Assembly: GCA_905236815.1 (NCBI GenBank)
Contig: CAJOPE010000078.1
Location: forward strand, 1-39,190
Reading direction: 5' to 3'
DNA: 39,190 nt
Source: an uncultured Prevotella sp.
GTDB taxonomy: Bacteria > Bacteroidota > Bacteroidia > Bacteroidales > Bacteroidaceae
Shown here: positions 7,924-17,420 of the stretch, in pieces
Layout: the number at the start of each line of letters is the position of its first letter
How positions within the stretch are numbered: position 1 is the first letter of the stretch
The notes under the pieces: model-generated
Seen by the model: only the letters and a program-made list of their open reading frames with translations
Told to the model about the DNA's origin: nothing
Database searches by the model: none
Made by a program: the position numbers and the translations under genes

Positions 7924-9080
7924 TTCTTAGCGACGAGCCATTTCATCTGATACCATTGTCTCCATATCCAGTGAATGATTCTGAAGATAGGTTCCGATAA
8001 TTCCTCCGATGGATAATCTATAGCATATCGTGCATTTCGGCCAAGTTTCCACATCTGAACCTGCCAGAACTGAACCAGGGCATTCTTGTTTTTCGGCTTT
8101 TCATCATTGAATTTTCCGAAGTTTCCACCTCTTTCAATTTCCATCATCAGATGCTTTCCACGGCGTTCATCCGGCTGGATATAGCAGTATTCCTCGGGCA
8201 ATCCGAGCACCTCTTTCACAATCCAGGTTGTGGCAGCAGCTAGTTTGGTCAAGTTCATGCTCTTCAGCAATTGTCTCACCTCCTCGTGCTTCTCCTTTGG
8301 AAGATAGCGCAGTACATAATAGTAGTCGATGAACTGACGTAGTCCGATACCTTCGATTAGAATATGCACATTGATATGAGTGAGCTGGTAAATAGCATCG
8401 AAGAAAGGAGTAGGGGTACAGATCTTTCCAGCATTACCAGGCAACTGTTTCCAATTTGAAAACTGCTCATCAGCCTGCTGCTTAAAGAATTTCTGAAGTT
8501 TCCGGTTGCACCACAAATTTTCCAGATACATCGGATAGAAATGAACCTCAACCGGAATCTTGGCCTTAACAGGAAACTCAATATGCTGGCATTTAAACTT
8601 TGCCTTTGGAAACATCCGTCTTACATAGCAGAATGCTTTCCAACGGCCACCCTCCGTCCAGATGTCAATATCTCCACACGATCTGAGAGAAGGATCAGGA
8701 TATCTTAAAGCATTACTTTGTCCTTTCAGAATGCAAGTTCTAAATCCCTCAAGAGCAAAGTTAGAAGTGGCTTTGGCAGCAAAAGCATTCACCTTTTCAT
8801 TACGAAGTTGAATACCTTTCACCTTAGCCATCCAGTCGAGTGTCTGCTTTTCGTTTATCTTGTTCTCAAGAATTCTCGCCATGAGTTCCTCATCGCGATG
8901 CAGTTCAGCCTGCTTGAACACATTTCTGATACCATCCCAGAAAATACCCACAATCGACTGTTTGCGAGCAAACACCAGCAATTCATCCCAGTTGATGGTT
9001 GCAGCACATGCAGGCACTTGTCTATTCTCGGTATCTAGACAGTACTTCAGGAAATCAAGATAATCGTCAACCTTCGCCAT
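7920..9080 (-). CDS. Nucleotidyltransferase-fold protein of the polysaccharide locus (PF14907-like)
   Basis: A 386-residue protein with the pattern of the Bacterial nucleotidyltransferase family often found in capsule and O-antigen loci. The core LKGQSNALRYPDPSLRSCG is followed directly by DIDIW, where the two aspartates would bind metal. N-terminal and C-terminal helical regions flank it. No signal peptide. The substrate is not known for most relatives. It lies 9 nt after the GT2 gene and overlaps the plug-protein gene by 4 nt, so it belongs to the same transcript as both. Confidence 0.75.
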   Translation of the reverse strand: MAKVDDYLDFLKYCLDTENRQVPACAATINWDELLVFARKQSIVGIFWDGIRNVFKQAELHRDEELMARILENKINEKQTLDWMAKVKGIQLRNEKVNAFAAKATSNFALEGFRTCILKGQSNALRYPDPSLRSCGDIDIWTEGGRWKAFCYVRRMFPKAKFKCQHIEFPVKAKIPVEVHFYPMYLENLWCNRKLQKFFKQQADEQFSNWKQLPGNAGKICTPTPFFDAIYQLTHINVHILIEGIGLRQFIDYYYVLRYLPKEKHEEVRQLLKSMNLTKLAAATTWIVKEVLGLPEEYCYIQPDERRGKHLMMEIERGGNFGKFNDEKPKNKNALVQFWQVQMWKLGRNARYAIDYPSEELSEPIFRIIHWIWRQWYQMKWLVAKK

Positions 9081-9089
9081 TACGAAGTC

Positions 9090-9875
9090 TTACATAAATT
9101 TAGCAGATACAAACTGAGGAACCTTTCTCACCATCTTCATCAGTTTCGATGGAATTGGCATAAATCCGTGAGAGCGGTAGATTGCAATATCCTCCTGCCA
9201 CATTTTCCCTCTACGTGCAGCCACAGTAGAGATACCGCCCATTCTCATTCTAATGATATAGCGGTTCAGATAGCTCACTTTAAGGTTATTCTCATAAAGA
9301 GCTCTGAGCAGGAAGTCTGTGTCAGAAGCAATTTTGTACTCTTCGTTATAGAATCCGATTTTCAGCTGAGCCTCACGCTTGATGTAGCAGGTAGGGTGTA
9401 GAGGCAACCATCCCGACTTGATTTTCCATTTGGCATAGTCACCGCCAATCCAGTTTCTCACCACATCCGAAAGGTTTTCAGCATCCATATAGATGCCATT
9501 ACCATAGACGAAGTCAGCATTAGAACGTTCGAATTCCTTTACAATGTCAGTTATAGTATAGTTATCATACAAGAAATCGTCGGAATGAACCAGCCCGACG
9601 ATATCGCCAGTAGCCATTCTGATGCCCTTGTTGATAGCCTCGTACATACCGTGATCAGGTTCAGAGATAAACTTGAAATCAGAGTTAGGGTTCTTAGCTT
9701 TCCAAGCATCGAATTTCTCTTTTAGCGAATTAATCTCGCCAACAGTATCATCTGTCGATGCCCCATCGATGATGATATATTCGATGTTGTCATAATCCTG
9801 ATTCAGTATGCTTTCAATAGCGTCTCGAATTGTATTTGCTCTATTGTAGCAACATGTTATAATTGAAACTTTCAC
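9090..9875 (-). CDS. Family 2 glycosyltransferase
   Basis: A GT-A fold glycosyltransferase of 261 residues that would transfer a sugar from a nucleotide donor during polysaccharide assembly. The N-terminus VKVSIITCCYNRANTI, the IDGASTDDT segment, and the acceptor-side GLVHSDDF region (DxD-type SDD) are typical of GT2. The open frame can be read from a TTG at 9920, but that TTG is the end of a perfect promoter -7 box. The GTG at 9875 gives the usual GT2 beginning (read as MKVSIITCCYN) and is preferred. Sugar specificity cannot be told. First gene of a likely separate three-gene unit. Confidence 0.88.
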   Translation of the reverse strand: MKVSIITCCYNRANTIRDAIESILNQDYDNIEYIIIDGASTDDTVGEINSLKEKFDAWKAKNPNSDFKFISEPDHGMYEAINKGIRMATGDIVGLVHSDDFLYDNYTITDIVKEFERSNADFVYGNGIYMDAENLSDVVRNWIGGDYAKWKIKSGWLPLHPTCYIKREAQLKIGFYNEEYKIASDTDFLLRALYENNLKVSYLNRYIIRMRMGGISTVAARRGKMWQEDIAIYRSHGFMPIPSKLMKMVRKVPQFVSAKFM

Positions 9876-9917
9876 TTTTGCGCTAAAGTTATTGTATGCT
9901 TGTTTTTTATTTGTCTG

Positions 9918-9948
9918 CAAAGTTAATTAAAATTTTTAAAATGACAAA
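9918..9948 (-). promoter_or_regulatory. Consensus promoter inside the polysaccharide locus
   Basis: Read on the minus strand, TTTG (9948-9945), exactly 19 nt, then TAACTTTG (9925-9918): a full match to the Bacteroidetes primary promoter. It would start transcription about 35 nt before the GTG of the GT2 gene. Confidence 0.78.
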
Positions 9949-9970
9949 GCGATGGTATCTGATATTTTAA

Positions 9971-11068
9971 TCACTTGAGTATTTTTGAATACAGATTCAT
10001 CATTTGTCTAGCAACGATTGTTGATGAATATTTTGATTCTATGAGTTTCCTACCATTTTTACCCATAGTTTCGAGTTCTTCCTCCGAGCAGTCGATCATT
10101 TCTTTCAGTGCCTTCCGAGTGCCTTCTGCTCCAATTTCCGTCCACCATCCGCAGTGTTCGGTTTGCAGTTCCTGCCATGGAGTGCCCTTGGTAGTGATCA
10201 CTGGTGTGCCCGAAGCCAGCGCTTCGGCAACGACAATGCCAAAGTTCTCGCTGAAGGTAGGCAGAACGAAGGCATCAGCCTCCTGAAACACCTGCCATTT
10301 CTTGTCAGCATAGACACCTCCGATGAAGTTGATATTTTTTTCGATCCCCAAGTTACGAGCCATCTGCTTCAGAGAGTCGATGTAGGAATCATCCCCTTGT
10401 CCAGCGATAATCACCTCGTATTGGCTCATCTTCTCCTTCAAGTCAGCAACCGCCTGTATAAGGAACTCAATACCTTTTTTTATGTGAATGCGAGAAAGGA
10501 AGAGAATTTTTCGTTTTTTCTGCCAATTATCCTTGATTTTGATATCCGAAATATCCACGCAATTTGGCACAACCACAATGTTTTTGTTATAGCCAAGTTT
10601 GGCAATATTCAGCTTTTCGCTTTCAGCGGTAGCATGCAAGCAATCAGCAATTTTCAGTGCATTCCTCTGATAAAGCATCAGTGCAGGAACCTTCTTGCTC
10701 CAATGATGTCTTGCCAGAATCCATGGTTCCAGCATACCGTGAGGTGTATATACACATGGATATCCTTCTTGTTTTGCCCATTTTGTTGTCAGCGACGAGA
10801 AAGGATCCCAGCAGCAGTTGGCATGAAACACATCTGGTTTGATCTCATCGAGCAACTTCTTGAATTCCCTTTCAATGGAGAAGTAGGAAAGGATAGAGTG
10901 ATCGATGTAATGCAATTGTGCATTTTCGATTACGAGTTCATCCTTACTTCTGTGCGTAACCACATGTAGATCCACCAGTTTGCCAAGATCCTTGGCAAGC
11001 AGCTGCATATAGGCGCCGACACCACCCGACGATTTGTCGATGCTAGGTATATAATGAAGGACACGCAT
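9971..11068 (-). CDS. Family 4 glycosyltransferase
   Basis: A 365-residue GT-B fold enzyme. The N-terminal Gly-rich loop is DKSSGGVGAYMQLLA, the middle has FLSRIHIKKGIEFLIQAV, and the donor-site motif ends in ENFGIVVAEALASGTPVI with the E-x7-E pair expected of GT4 retaining enzymes. It would add a sugar on the cytoplasmic face to a lipid-linked repeat unit. It lies 30 nt downstream of the polymerase gene. Acceptor and donor are unknown. Confidence 0.9.
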   Translation of the reverse strand: MRVLHYIPSIDKSSGGVGAYMQLLAKDLGKLVDLHVVTHRSKDELVIENAQLHYIDHSILSYFSIEREFKKLLDEIKPDVFHANCCWDPFSSLTTKWAKQEGYPCVYTPHGMLEPWILARHHWSKKVPALMLYQRNALKIADCLHATAESEKLNIAKLGYNKNIVVVPNCVDISDIKIKDNWQKKRKILFLSRIHIKKGIEFLIQAVADLKEKMSQYEVIIAGQGDDSYIDSLKQMARNLGIEKNINFIGGVYADKKWQVFQEADAFVLPTFSENFGIVVAEALASGTPVITTKGTPWQELQTEHCGWWTEIGAEGTRKALKEMIDCSEEELETMGKNGRKLIESKYSSTIVARQMMNLYSKILK

Positions 11069-11098
11069 TATATGTCTGATTTTTTTTGTATTAAAATA

Positions 11099-12364
11099 TT
11101 AGAGTTGCGAATTACTTTTTTTAGCTTTTCGAATTTCCAATAGTCTCTGTTCAAATTCAAATCTCTCTAATACTTTATGTTTAGTTTCGTATCCACCTTC
11201 AATAAATTTAGGATAAGCAGTAAGATATCCAAGAATTGTCCAGAATAGAATACAAGGATAATAACCCGGTGTCAAAATATAACCTTCAAAGCATGAGTGA
11301 GCGCACAAGAAGACAAAAACAGATTCGTATAAAATAAGTTTTTTGTCTTTTGACTTTCTGGATATTTTAAAGGTCTTAATGGTTCCTAGAATGATATAAA
11401 GAATGCTTATTGCACCTAAAAGTCCCATTTGGAAGAGAATAGAAAGCCATCCAGAACCTGATTCTATTCGGCCAACTACTTTTTCATTGTTTATATATTT
11501 AGTAGCAAAACCTACTCCAAAAATTGGTGAGTCATTAAAATGTTCAAAACCTTCTTCGAAAAGAGAGGTTCTAGAACCATATTGACCTTCAGAATACTCA
11601 AATTTTAATAAAATTCGGGTGGATGCTTTATAGTAAATAGGTGAAGTTAATATAAGTATAATAGTTGCAAAAGAAACATATTTAAAAAAGGTTTTAGTCT
11701 TCTCTGCATATAAGAATATCATGACAATACTTGAGATGATTGATGCAATTACCGCAGTTCTTGATGCAGCAATAAATGTTAAATAAAGAGAACTAAGAAA
11801 GCCAAGAATTAATAATAAATTAATTAATTTGTTTTGTTTCTTCTTATATGTGAAAAATAACCAGAGGAATACCTGGTTGGAGATACCAGTTGCAGCAGCA
11901 AGCCACATAGGATGAGGGAAAAGTCCAGAAAAGTTTAGCTCAAAATCGAGATCCTCATCCATTCTATAGTAATTTATTCCATTTGTAAAACAATATATGT
12001 TTATTATTGTCAGTAAAGGAAAAATTATTAAGAATGCGAAAATGAATTTATTTCTAAATTTAAGAAGTTGTATTGAATTTGTTATAGGAGTACATACAAA
12101 GAGCATTATTCCAAATAGAATTAATCTTATATCAAATACCATATTTCCAATACTTGATAATATACATGCTAAATAGAAAAATGCATATTTGTAATCTTTT
12201 TGAAAATGACCCCTGTTTAAATATAATGCTACAAAGAACAGGAAAGAGAATCCTATTACATATAGCATTTTACCATTTTCTATTGGAACAATCGCACTTG
12301 ATAATAGTGCTATTGCTAGGAATATAAATATAAGATTATTTCTAATAATCTTGAATGCATTCAT
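11099..12364 (-). CDS. wzy: Wzy-type O-antigen/capsule polymerase or O-antigen ligase family membrane protein
   Basis: A 421-residue integral membrane protein with about ten hydrophobic segments and a large loop between roughly residues 240 and 300. The loop contains SRTSLFEEGFEHF and DSPIFGVGFA, the pattern seen in the Wzy_C/O-antigen ligase family. Wzy proteins polymerise lipid-linked repeat units in the periplasm, while ligases join the chain to lipid A-core; sequence alone does not separate the two, but presence of a Wzx flippase nearby favours Wzy. The gene is clearly more AT-rich than purA or hisS, as is common in exchanged polysaccharide loci. Confidence 0.8.
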   Translation of the reverse strand: MNAFKIIRNNLIFIFLAIALLSSAIVPIENGKMLYVIGFSFLFFVALYLNRGHFQKDYKYAFFYLACILSSIGNMVFDIRLILFGIMLFVCTPITNSIQLLKFRNKFIFAFLIIFPLLTIINIYCFTNGINYYRMDEDLDFELNFSGLFPHPMWLAAATGISNQVFLWLFFTYKKKQNKLINLLLILGFLSSLYLTFIAASRTAVIASIISSIVMIFLYAEKTKTFFKYVSFATIILILTSPIYYKASTRILLKFEYSEGQYGSRTSLFEEGFEHFNDSPIFGVGFATKYINNEKVVGRIESGSGWLSILFQMGLLGAISILYIILGTIKTFKISRKSKDKKLILYESVFVFLCAHSCFEGYILTPGYYPCILFWTILGYLTAYPKFIEGGYETKHKVLERFEFEQRLLEIRKAKKSNSQL

Positions 12365-12403
12365 AATTTATTAATTTTCTATTTTTGTCAATAACATCAT
12401 CTA

Positions 12404-13486
12404 TTATAGAATAGATACTGCGTTATCTGACATATTCTTAATAGTTAAGTTTTCTGCAGTTTTATGTGCGTTGAAACTCAAGTTGTTTATTTCTTCTTTA
12501 TTAATAGAGCTGATTTTCTCAACAAGAACCTTTTCATCTGAGAAAATTATACCATTATATTGATCTTGTATATAAGAATATTCCACGCATTGCTTAGTTT
12601 CCACAGATCTTTGCATTGTGAAAATGGGCTTTCCGTATGCCATTGCCTCGACAATAGATAATCCTACCCATCCTGGTTGAAAATAAATATCTGCAATGGT
12701 GAATAATTCTTGTTTTACATTTGTATCATAGACAGCTCCAAAATCATATACATTACTATATGAAGTGAAATTAGGTTTCAGAGAACCATCTCCTATGATG
12801 ATGAAACCAAATTTAGTGGTATCAAGTTTTTTTATTGTATTCAGCAAGATATCTATTCTTCTGTATTGATTTGTAAATCGGGCACAAAAAATTAAAACGA
12901 TATCTTCCTTTATATTATATTTCTTTTTTAATAGATTCTTTGGTTGTGAAGAAGTGTAGGCAAGAATATCCTCAACTTCCGATACTGTGTTGTTTAATGC
13001 AACAATTTTCTTTTTAGGGAAAATCTTTTTCCATTGCTCACATTCCTTGTCCATATATACCCATACTCCGTCGGCCATTGAAATCATGGCTTTTAGCTTC
13101 CAGTCGGGTTTTACTTCTTCTTTCAAGTATCTTTTCACAGAGATGCCCTGTCCCCATAGGATAATTTTCTTGCGATGAAGTATTTTTGTAAGGAGGAGAA
13201 TCCATGTTGAAAGGTGGGTGAAGTTCAACATCAATACCAATGTGTCGTATTTTCCACAAAGCAGTGTAAAGATGTTATAGATAAGAATTCCCTTAATTTG
13301 AATGTTCTTTATATAGCTAATGGAATGTTTTACTACATTGAAGCCATTACTTTCGGTATCCTCGAATCTGTTATAAGCATACAAATCCATCACCTCAACA
13401 TTTTCCTTCAGGGTGTTGAAGAATTCAGATCTATAATGCGGGTATTCCGGCTGGATGCAGGCTATTTTTGTTTTCCTTGAAATCAC
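12404..13486 (-). CDS. GT-B glycosyltransferase (GT4-like)
   Basis: A 360-residue protein with a GT4-like C-terminal half: FCARFTNQYRRIDILLNTI followed by YFQPGWVGLSIVEAMAYGKP, with the terminal Glu of the EAM segment in the donor-site position. The N-terminal half is divergent. The start is GTG at 13486, overlapping the stop of the upstream gene in GTGA, so translation is coupled. AT-rich. Substrate unknown. Confidence 0.8.
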   Translation of the reverse strand: MISRKTKIACIQPEYPHYRSEFFNTLKENVEVMDLYAYNRFEDTESNGFNVVKHSISYIKNIQIKGILIYNIFTLLCGKYDTLVLMLNFTHLSTWILLLTKILHRKKIILWGQGISVKRYLKEEVKPDWKLKAMISMADGVWVYMDKECEQWKKIFPKKKIVALNNTVSEVEDILAYTSSQPKNLLKKKYNIKEDIVLIFCARFTNQYRRIDILLNTIKKLDTTKFGFIIIGDGSLKPNFTSYSNVYDFGAVYDTNVKQELFTIADIYFQPGWVGLSIVEAMAYGKPIFTMQRSVETKQCVEYSYIQDQYNGIIFSDEKVLVEKISSINKEEINNLSFNAHKTAENLTIKNMSDNAVSIL

Positions 13487-14613
13487 AGACTGTTAATGAT
13501 GGTTGTGGAAAATTCAGTAACTGTATGACTTTCAATGTACTGATTTTCTGTTTTCGTAAATTTACAGCAGTAGTAATTGTTGATAGCACTCAAGTCCTCA
13601 ATAGTAATTCCCAGGTGATATTTACGGATGATTTTTCCAAGCAAACCATTTGCAGGTCCGATAACCGGTTTGTTATAATATGCGGCATAGGAAATTATAC
13701 CACTGCTTTGATTTGTATTGTGATAGGGAATCAAGATGCAGTCGCAGGTATAGCATAAGTCGTTGAGAAATTCGTATGAGCAAAATTCATCAAACAAAAG
13801 AATATTAATACTATCTTTCAACTTGTTATATTTTGAATAGAACTCATCTTTTATATCCTTGTACACCTCACCTGCGAAAATAAAGGTATAGTGTTTCTTT
13901 TCCTCATCATTTAGTTTGAACAGTGAATCTAGAATATCAATGGTTCCCTTTCTTCGTGTTAGACCTCCGAAGTGGAGAAATATCTTGTTCTGCTCATCGA
14001 TGCCTAAATCTTCTCTTTTATCCTTTGCCTTATAGGTGATTTGAGAGTAAGGATCAGGGAGATAGGCAAATTTGCTGGTTGAATACTTTTTATTCAAATA
14101 AACAGAAGCCGAAGAGTCATTCAAAATAAATGCTTTTGCAACAGAACTTATTTTCGATAGCAAGCTCCATTTAATTACTTCTGATATTTTTTTCTTTAGA
14201 GCGTCTTTTTTCCAGTTATATAAGTAAATTCGATAAATTATTCCCACAAACTTGATTTTCGAAAAGAGGAATAACGGAATTATTGGCAAATACTGTATCA
14301 GCATTACAAGGAAAATGATAGTTGCCTTATAGTGCGAAGCATATTTCTTTATGATTCGATATTTGTTATAAAATGCTTTTATTCCATTTCCTGCACTAAA
14401 AATTCTCTGCTCCTCATCCTCAAGTATATGGATGGAAATATTATCAGAGCCAGGCCATTCGAATTTGTCCTTCACATCATTGAATAATGGCGATAAAACA
14501 AAATGGAATGTTCTGTCGGAATTGAGTGCACCTATATATATATGGTGGATATATTCCAGTCGATGCCCCTTCAGGTCTGGTTCAAATACTATGACGCTTC
14601 TGTTTTGATTCAT
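13483..14613 (-). CDS. Probable GT-B glycosyltransferase
   Basis: A divergent glycosyltransferase of 376 residues. Supporting segments are FLHFGGLTRRKGTIDILDSL (start of the donor domain), DCILIPYHNTNQSSGIISYA and NKPVIGPANGLLGKII, which follow the GT4 layout with Ser/Gly-rich donor loop. A hydrophobic stretch near residue 100 (IIFLVMLIQYLPIIPLFLF) may contact the membrane. The open frame begins at a TTG (14619), but an ATG two codons later (14613) is the likelier start. It lies a few bases after the flippase stop and overlaps the next gene by 4 nt. Confidence 0.72.
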   Translation of the reverse strand: MNQNRSVIVFEPDLKGHRLEYIHHIYIGALNSDRTFHFVLSPLFNDVKDKFEWPGSDNISIHILEDEEQRIFSAGNGIKAFYNKYRIIKKYASHYKATIIFLVMLIQYLPIIPLFLFSKIKFVGIIYRIYLYNWKKDALKKKISEVIKWSLLSKISSVAKAFILNDSSASVYLNKKYSTSKFAYLPDPYSQITYKAKDKREDLGIDEQNKIFLHFGGLTRRKGTIDILDSLFKLNDEEKKHYTFIFAGEVYKDIKDEFYSKYNKLKDSINILLFDEFCSYEFLNDLCYTCDCILIPYHNTNQSSGIISYAAYYNKPVIGPANGLLGKIIRKYHLGITIEDLSAINNYYCCKFTKTENQYIESHTVTEFSTTIINSL

Positions 14614-14620
14614 CCTCAAA

Positions 14621-15979
14621 TTATTTGTTCCAGATACCTGTTGCAGTTCCTTTAATTAATTTCAAAATTTGAATTCTGCAGAATAAAGTCTGAGCCACAT
14701 AGGTGAGAATAGGTACTATGAATACACCTGTAATCGAATGGTTTCTAGCAAAGAGAACCATTACAGGGATGGAAATCAGAGCAAATGACACATAAACTAT
14801 GAGTTGCACCCTAAACTTGCTGGTTCCATTGATCATATACATATATATCTGGCCCAATGCCATAAAATAGATCATAACAGCAACTGTAAGGGTCATAACC
14901 ATAGGTACTATGACTTTTTCGCCCACCCATAATTTAAAGAATAAATTGGCAGCTAAAACCATAATGATCATAATCGGAACGAGTATATATATGGCGAGAT
15001 CCAATTTCTTAAAGGCATTCATCATCCATTTCTGGTCTCCCTTGGTAAAGGCTTCAGTGAAAGCCGCCCATATAGGGTTTACGATGATAAACATCACCAT
15101 GGCTACTATATGAAAATACTTATAGCAGACATTATATTCTGTTACGGTTTCTGGTCCGAAATATCTCGTCAAGATGATATTCATTAGCTGGAATATTACC
15201 AACACGGATATTGAGATAATAAACAGTTGTATGCCAAGACCTAAAATAGATTTGATCTTTTTACTATCAAATGTATGAAACGAAGGAGTATATCTTTTTA
15301 AATAGGTAAACTTGAACGAATAAATTGTAACAAGTATATTCAATAAACAAGGTATTCCCGTAAATGCAAGCGCTAAATATTCTAGATGCCCCTCGGTAGT
15401 TTTTGTTAAGATAAAGATGCTTATTAAGGCAAGCACTTGTCCTGATACGAACAAGCTGGAGCTTAATGCAGGTTTCTGCAGAGAGGTGAGTATATTGTCA
15501 AATGTCTTTGTTACAAATGAAATACTGATGAATGTGAGAAGATATTGAGCTGTAATAGTGATCGAATGGGCATACTTTGTGTCGAGATTCAGAAATGATG
15601 TCCAGTCGAAGAAATAAAAGTTGATAATCGAAAATGGGATATAGAGGATACCAATGATCGCAGCCAGTGTGATATAGGTAGTGCTGACATAGCTCTTTGC
15701 CTCCTCGTGATTTTCCCTGGCAATTTCCTCGGCAAACTTGTTTCTGAATCCATTTGCTATTCCCATATCGAAATAGTTCAGCCAGATAACTATAGAGCTG
15801 ATGGTCATCCAGATACCATATTCTGTTGAGTCAACATAGCTCAAAGTCATTGGCACAACAAGGAAAGAAACCAGTATGCTGATTCCCTTCAAGCCAAAAA
15901 GACCGAAAATATTCTTCTTGATATTTGCGGTTCTTTGTGATCCTGAGAACAATTTTGATTGGATTGACTTAAAGTTCAT
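14621..15979 (-). CDS. wzx: Wzx-type polysaccharide flippase
   Basis: A 452-residue membrane protein with about 12-14 hydrophobic segments and the polysaccharide biosynthesis protein (MATE/MOP superfamily) pattern. The first helix region contains FGLKGISILVSFLVVPM, followed by DSTEYGIWMTISSI and YFDMGIANGFRNKFAE. The latter is characteristic of Wzx/RfbX proteins. It would flip undecaprenyl-linked repeat units across the inner membrane. It lies 3 nt downstream of the GT2 gene and supports assignment of the locus to a Wzx/Wzy pathway. Confidence 0.9.
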   Translation of the reverse strand: MNFKSIQSKLFSGSQRTANIKKNIFGLFGLKGISILVSFLVVPMTLSYVDSTEYGIWMTISSIVIWLNYFDMGIANGFRNKFAEEIARENHEEAKSYVSTTYITLAAIIGILYIPFSIINFYFFDWTSFLNLDTKYAHSITITAQYLLTFISISFVTKTFDNILTSLQKPALSSSLFVSGQVLALISIFILTKTTEGHLEYLALAFTGIPCLLNILVTIYSFKFTYLKRYTPSFHTFDSKKIKSILGLGIQLFIISISVLVIFQLMNIILTRYFGPETVTEYNVCYKYFHIVAMVMFIIVNPIWAAFTEAFTKGDQKWMMNAFKKLDLAIYILVPIMIIMVLAANLFFKLWVGEKVIVPMVMTLTVAVMIYFMALGQIYMYMINGTSKFRVQLIVYVSFALISIPVMVLFARNHSITGVFIVPILTYVAQTLFCRIQILKLIKGTATGIWNK

Positions 15980-15982
15980 TTC

Positions 15983-16882
15983 TTATTGAATTGTTTTCAG
16001 GTATTCCTTGATTTTCTCCTTGTCGTATCCCATCTTCTTCTTGAACTCAAAGATCTTGGCATCCACTAGCATGCGATACCAGAAACCCTGGAGGATATGC
16101 CAAAGAAAACCTTCCTTGCCATCCAGGAATCCAGCTTTGCAAACATAGCGAAGGAAGAAATTGATAAATGGACGGATGAATAGGGGAGACTTTATGTATT
16201 TCAACTTCAGCCAACGCTTTCTTTGTTCCTCTGTTCCAAAGAGTTTTGGGCTTACCTCTTTGGCCTTGTCATCCATTTCATATTCCATCAGCAGCATGTC
16301 GAGCATCTCGCGGGTTGCATATCCGTTATGCTTGTCGCTCCACCAGGTAAGGTCGTTGAGATTAGCATCCACCTGATCGCCTTTCTCAACGGTAATTGTT
16401 TTTCCATCGAATATTCTGATATGCTCATCCATCCATCGGTTCTCGCAGTCGCCATGATTGCGGCGGAAAACCTTCAGGTGATAAGATGGGTACCATCCGC
16501 CGTGAAGCAGCGACCTGCCCATGAAGTCGATACGCTTGCGCACGTAGATGCCGTTCACATCATCGGCACAGTTGGCAACAGCCTCCTTAACCGATTCGCC
16601 CAATCCCTTGTCGAGGAACTCGTCGGCATCAATTCTCCATATCCATTCCGACTGAATGTCGCAGTTATATACGCCATAGTTGAATTGAGTGGCATAGTTT
16701 TTCCATGAATGCTGATAAACTCTGGCACCCATGGACTTGGCCAGCTCGACAGTGTTGTCGTCGCTGAAGCAGTCAACCACCACAATATCATCGCAAATAC
16801 CCTTAAGTGACTGAATACAGCGAGGCAGATGCTTCGACTCATTCTTAGTCAGGATGATGGCGGATATTGTATTTTTAAGCAT
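15983..16882 (-). CDS. Family 2 glycosyltransferase (WaaE/KdtX-like)
   Basis: A 299-residue GT-A enzyme. It starts with AIILTKNESKHLPRCIQSL, then DDIVVVDCFSDDNTVELAKS and WRIDADEFL, the order and spacing typical of the LPS core glucosyltransferase WaaE/KdtX group. No signal peptide; the C-terminal third has amphipathic and basic helices that may bind the membrane. Its ATG lies inside the end of the acyltransferase gene (8-nt overlap), so the two are coupled. Substrate not determinable. Confidence 0.88.
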   Translation of the reverse strand: MLKNTISAIILTKNESKHLPRCIQSLKGICDDIVVVDCFSDDNTVELAKSMGARVYQHSWKNYATQFNYGVYNCDIQSEWIWRIDADEFLDKGLGESVKEAVANCADDVNGIYVRKRIDFMGRSLLHGGWYPSYHLKVFRRNHGDCENRWMDEHIRIFDGKTITVEKGDQVDANLNDLTWWSDKHNGYATREMLDMLLMEYEMDDKAKEVSPKLFGTEEQRKRWLKLKYIKSPLFIRPFINFFLRYVCKAGFLDGKEGFLWHILQGFWYRMLVDAKIFEFKKKMGYDKEKIKEYLKTIQ

Positions 16883-17417
16883 TATTTCTGATTACTCGTT
16901 TATTAATTTCTTTTGCAGGATTTCCACCAACTACTGTCCAGGGTGCCACATCCTTGAACACGCAGCCTCTAGCTCCAACCACAGCACCCTCGCCAATGGT
17001 AACCCCCATACCGATAAAACATTCTGCTGCAATCCAAGCTCTGTCACCAATTATTATCGGTTTGTGTATTAATGTATGTGCCTCACTATTTATATCGTGA
17101 GAAGCCGTACAAATATAACTTCCCTCAGAAATTACAGCATTGCGGCCGATGACAATCTTGTCCTTGTTGTATAGTTTCACTTCAGCCCCAACACAGGCAT
17201 CTTTTCCTACTTCCAGGTTCCATGGCGCCCAAATCTTGCATGAAGAGTATATCAGACAGTTGTCAGGAATCCTTGCTCCAAACATTTTCAGTAGTTGGTT
17301 TCTCAAGCCCCTTAAATATCTACTAGGCAGCATTCTGAAGAGAGTCGCGTTAACGAATCTCCAAAGAATCTGCTTTATTCGATGTGGCTTTACTTCCTTA
17401 TATTCTGATAAATCCAT
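16875..17417 (-). CDS. WcaF-like hexapeptide-repeat acyltransferase
   Basis: A 180-residue left-handed beta-helix protein with hexapeptide repeats in residues about 70-165 (for example VGKDACVGAEVKLY, IGRNAVISEGSYI, IGEGAVVGARGCV). The likely catalytic His is in TASHDINSE. The C-terminal GGNPAKEINKR is the usual cap. Relatives such as WcaF O-acetylate sugars of exopolysaccharides using acetyl-CoA. It lies 3 nt after the GT4 gene and overlaps the next GT2 gene by 8 nt. Confidence 0.88.
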   Translation of the reverse strand: MDLSEYKEVKPHRIKQILWRFVNATLFRMLPSRYLRGLRNQLLKMFGARIPDNCLIYSSCKIWAPWNLEVGKDACVGAEVKLYNKDKIVIGRNAVISEGSYICTASHDINSEAHTLIHKPIIIGDRAWIAAECFIGMGVTIGEGAVVGARGCVFKDVAPWTVVGGNPAKEINKRVIRNNA

Positions 17418-17420
17418 GTT

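Noticed and set aside
10154..10969. 271-codon plus-strand ORF over the GT4 gene
   Set aside because: Antisense shadow of a clear GT4 frame.
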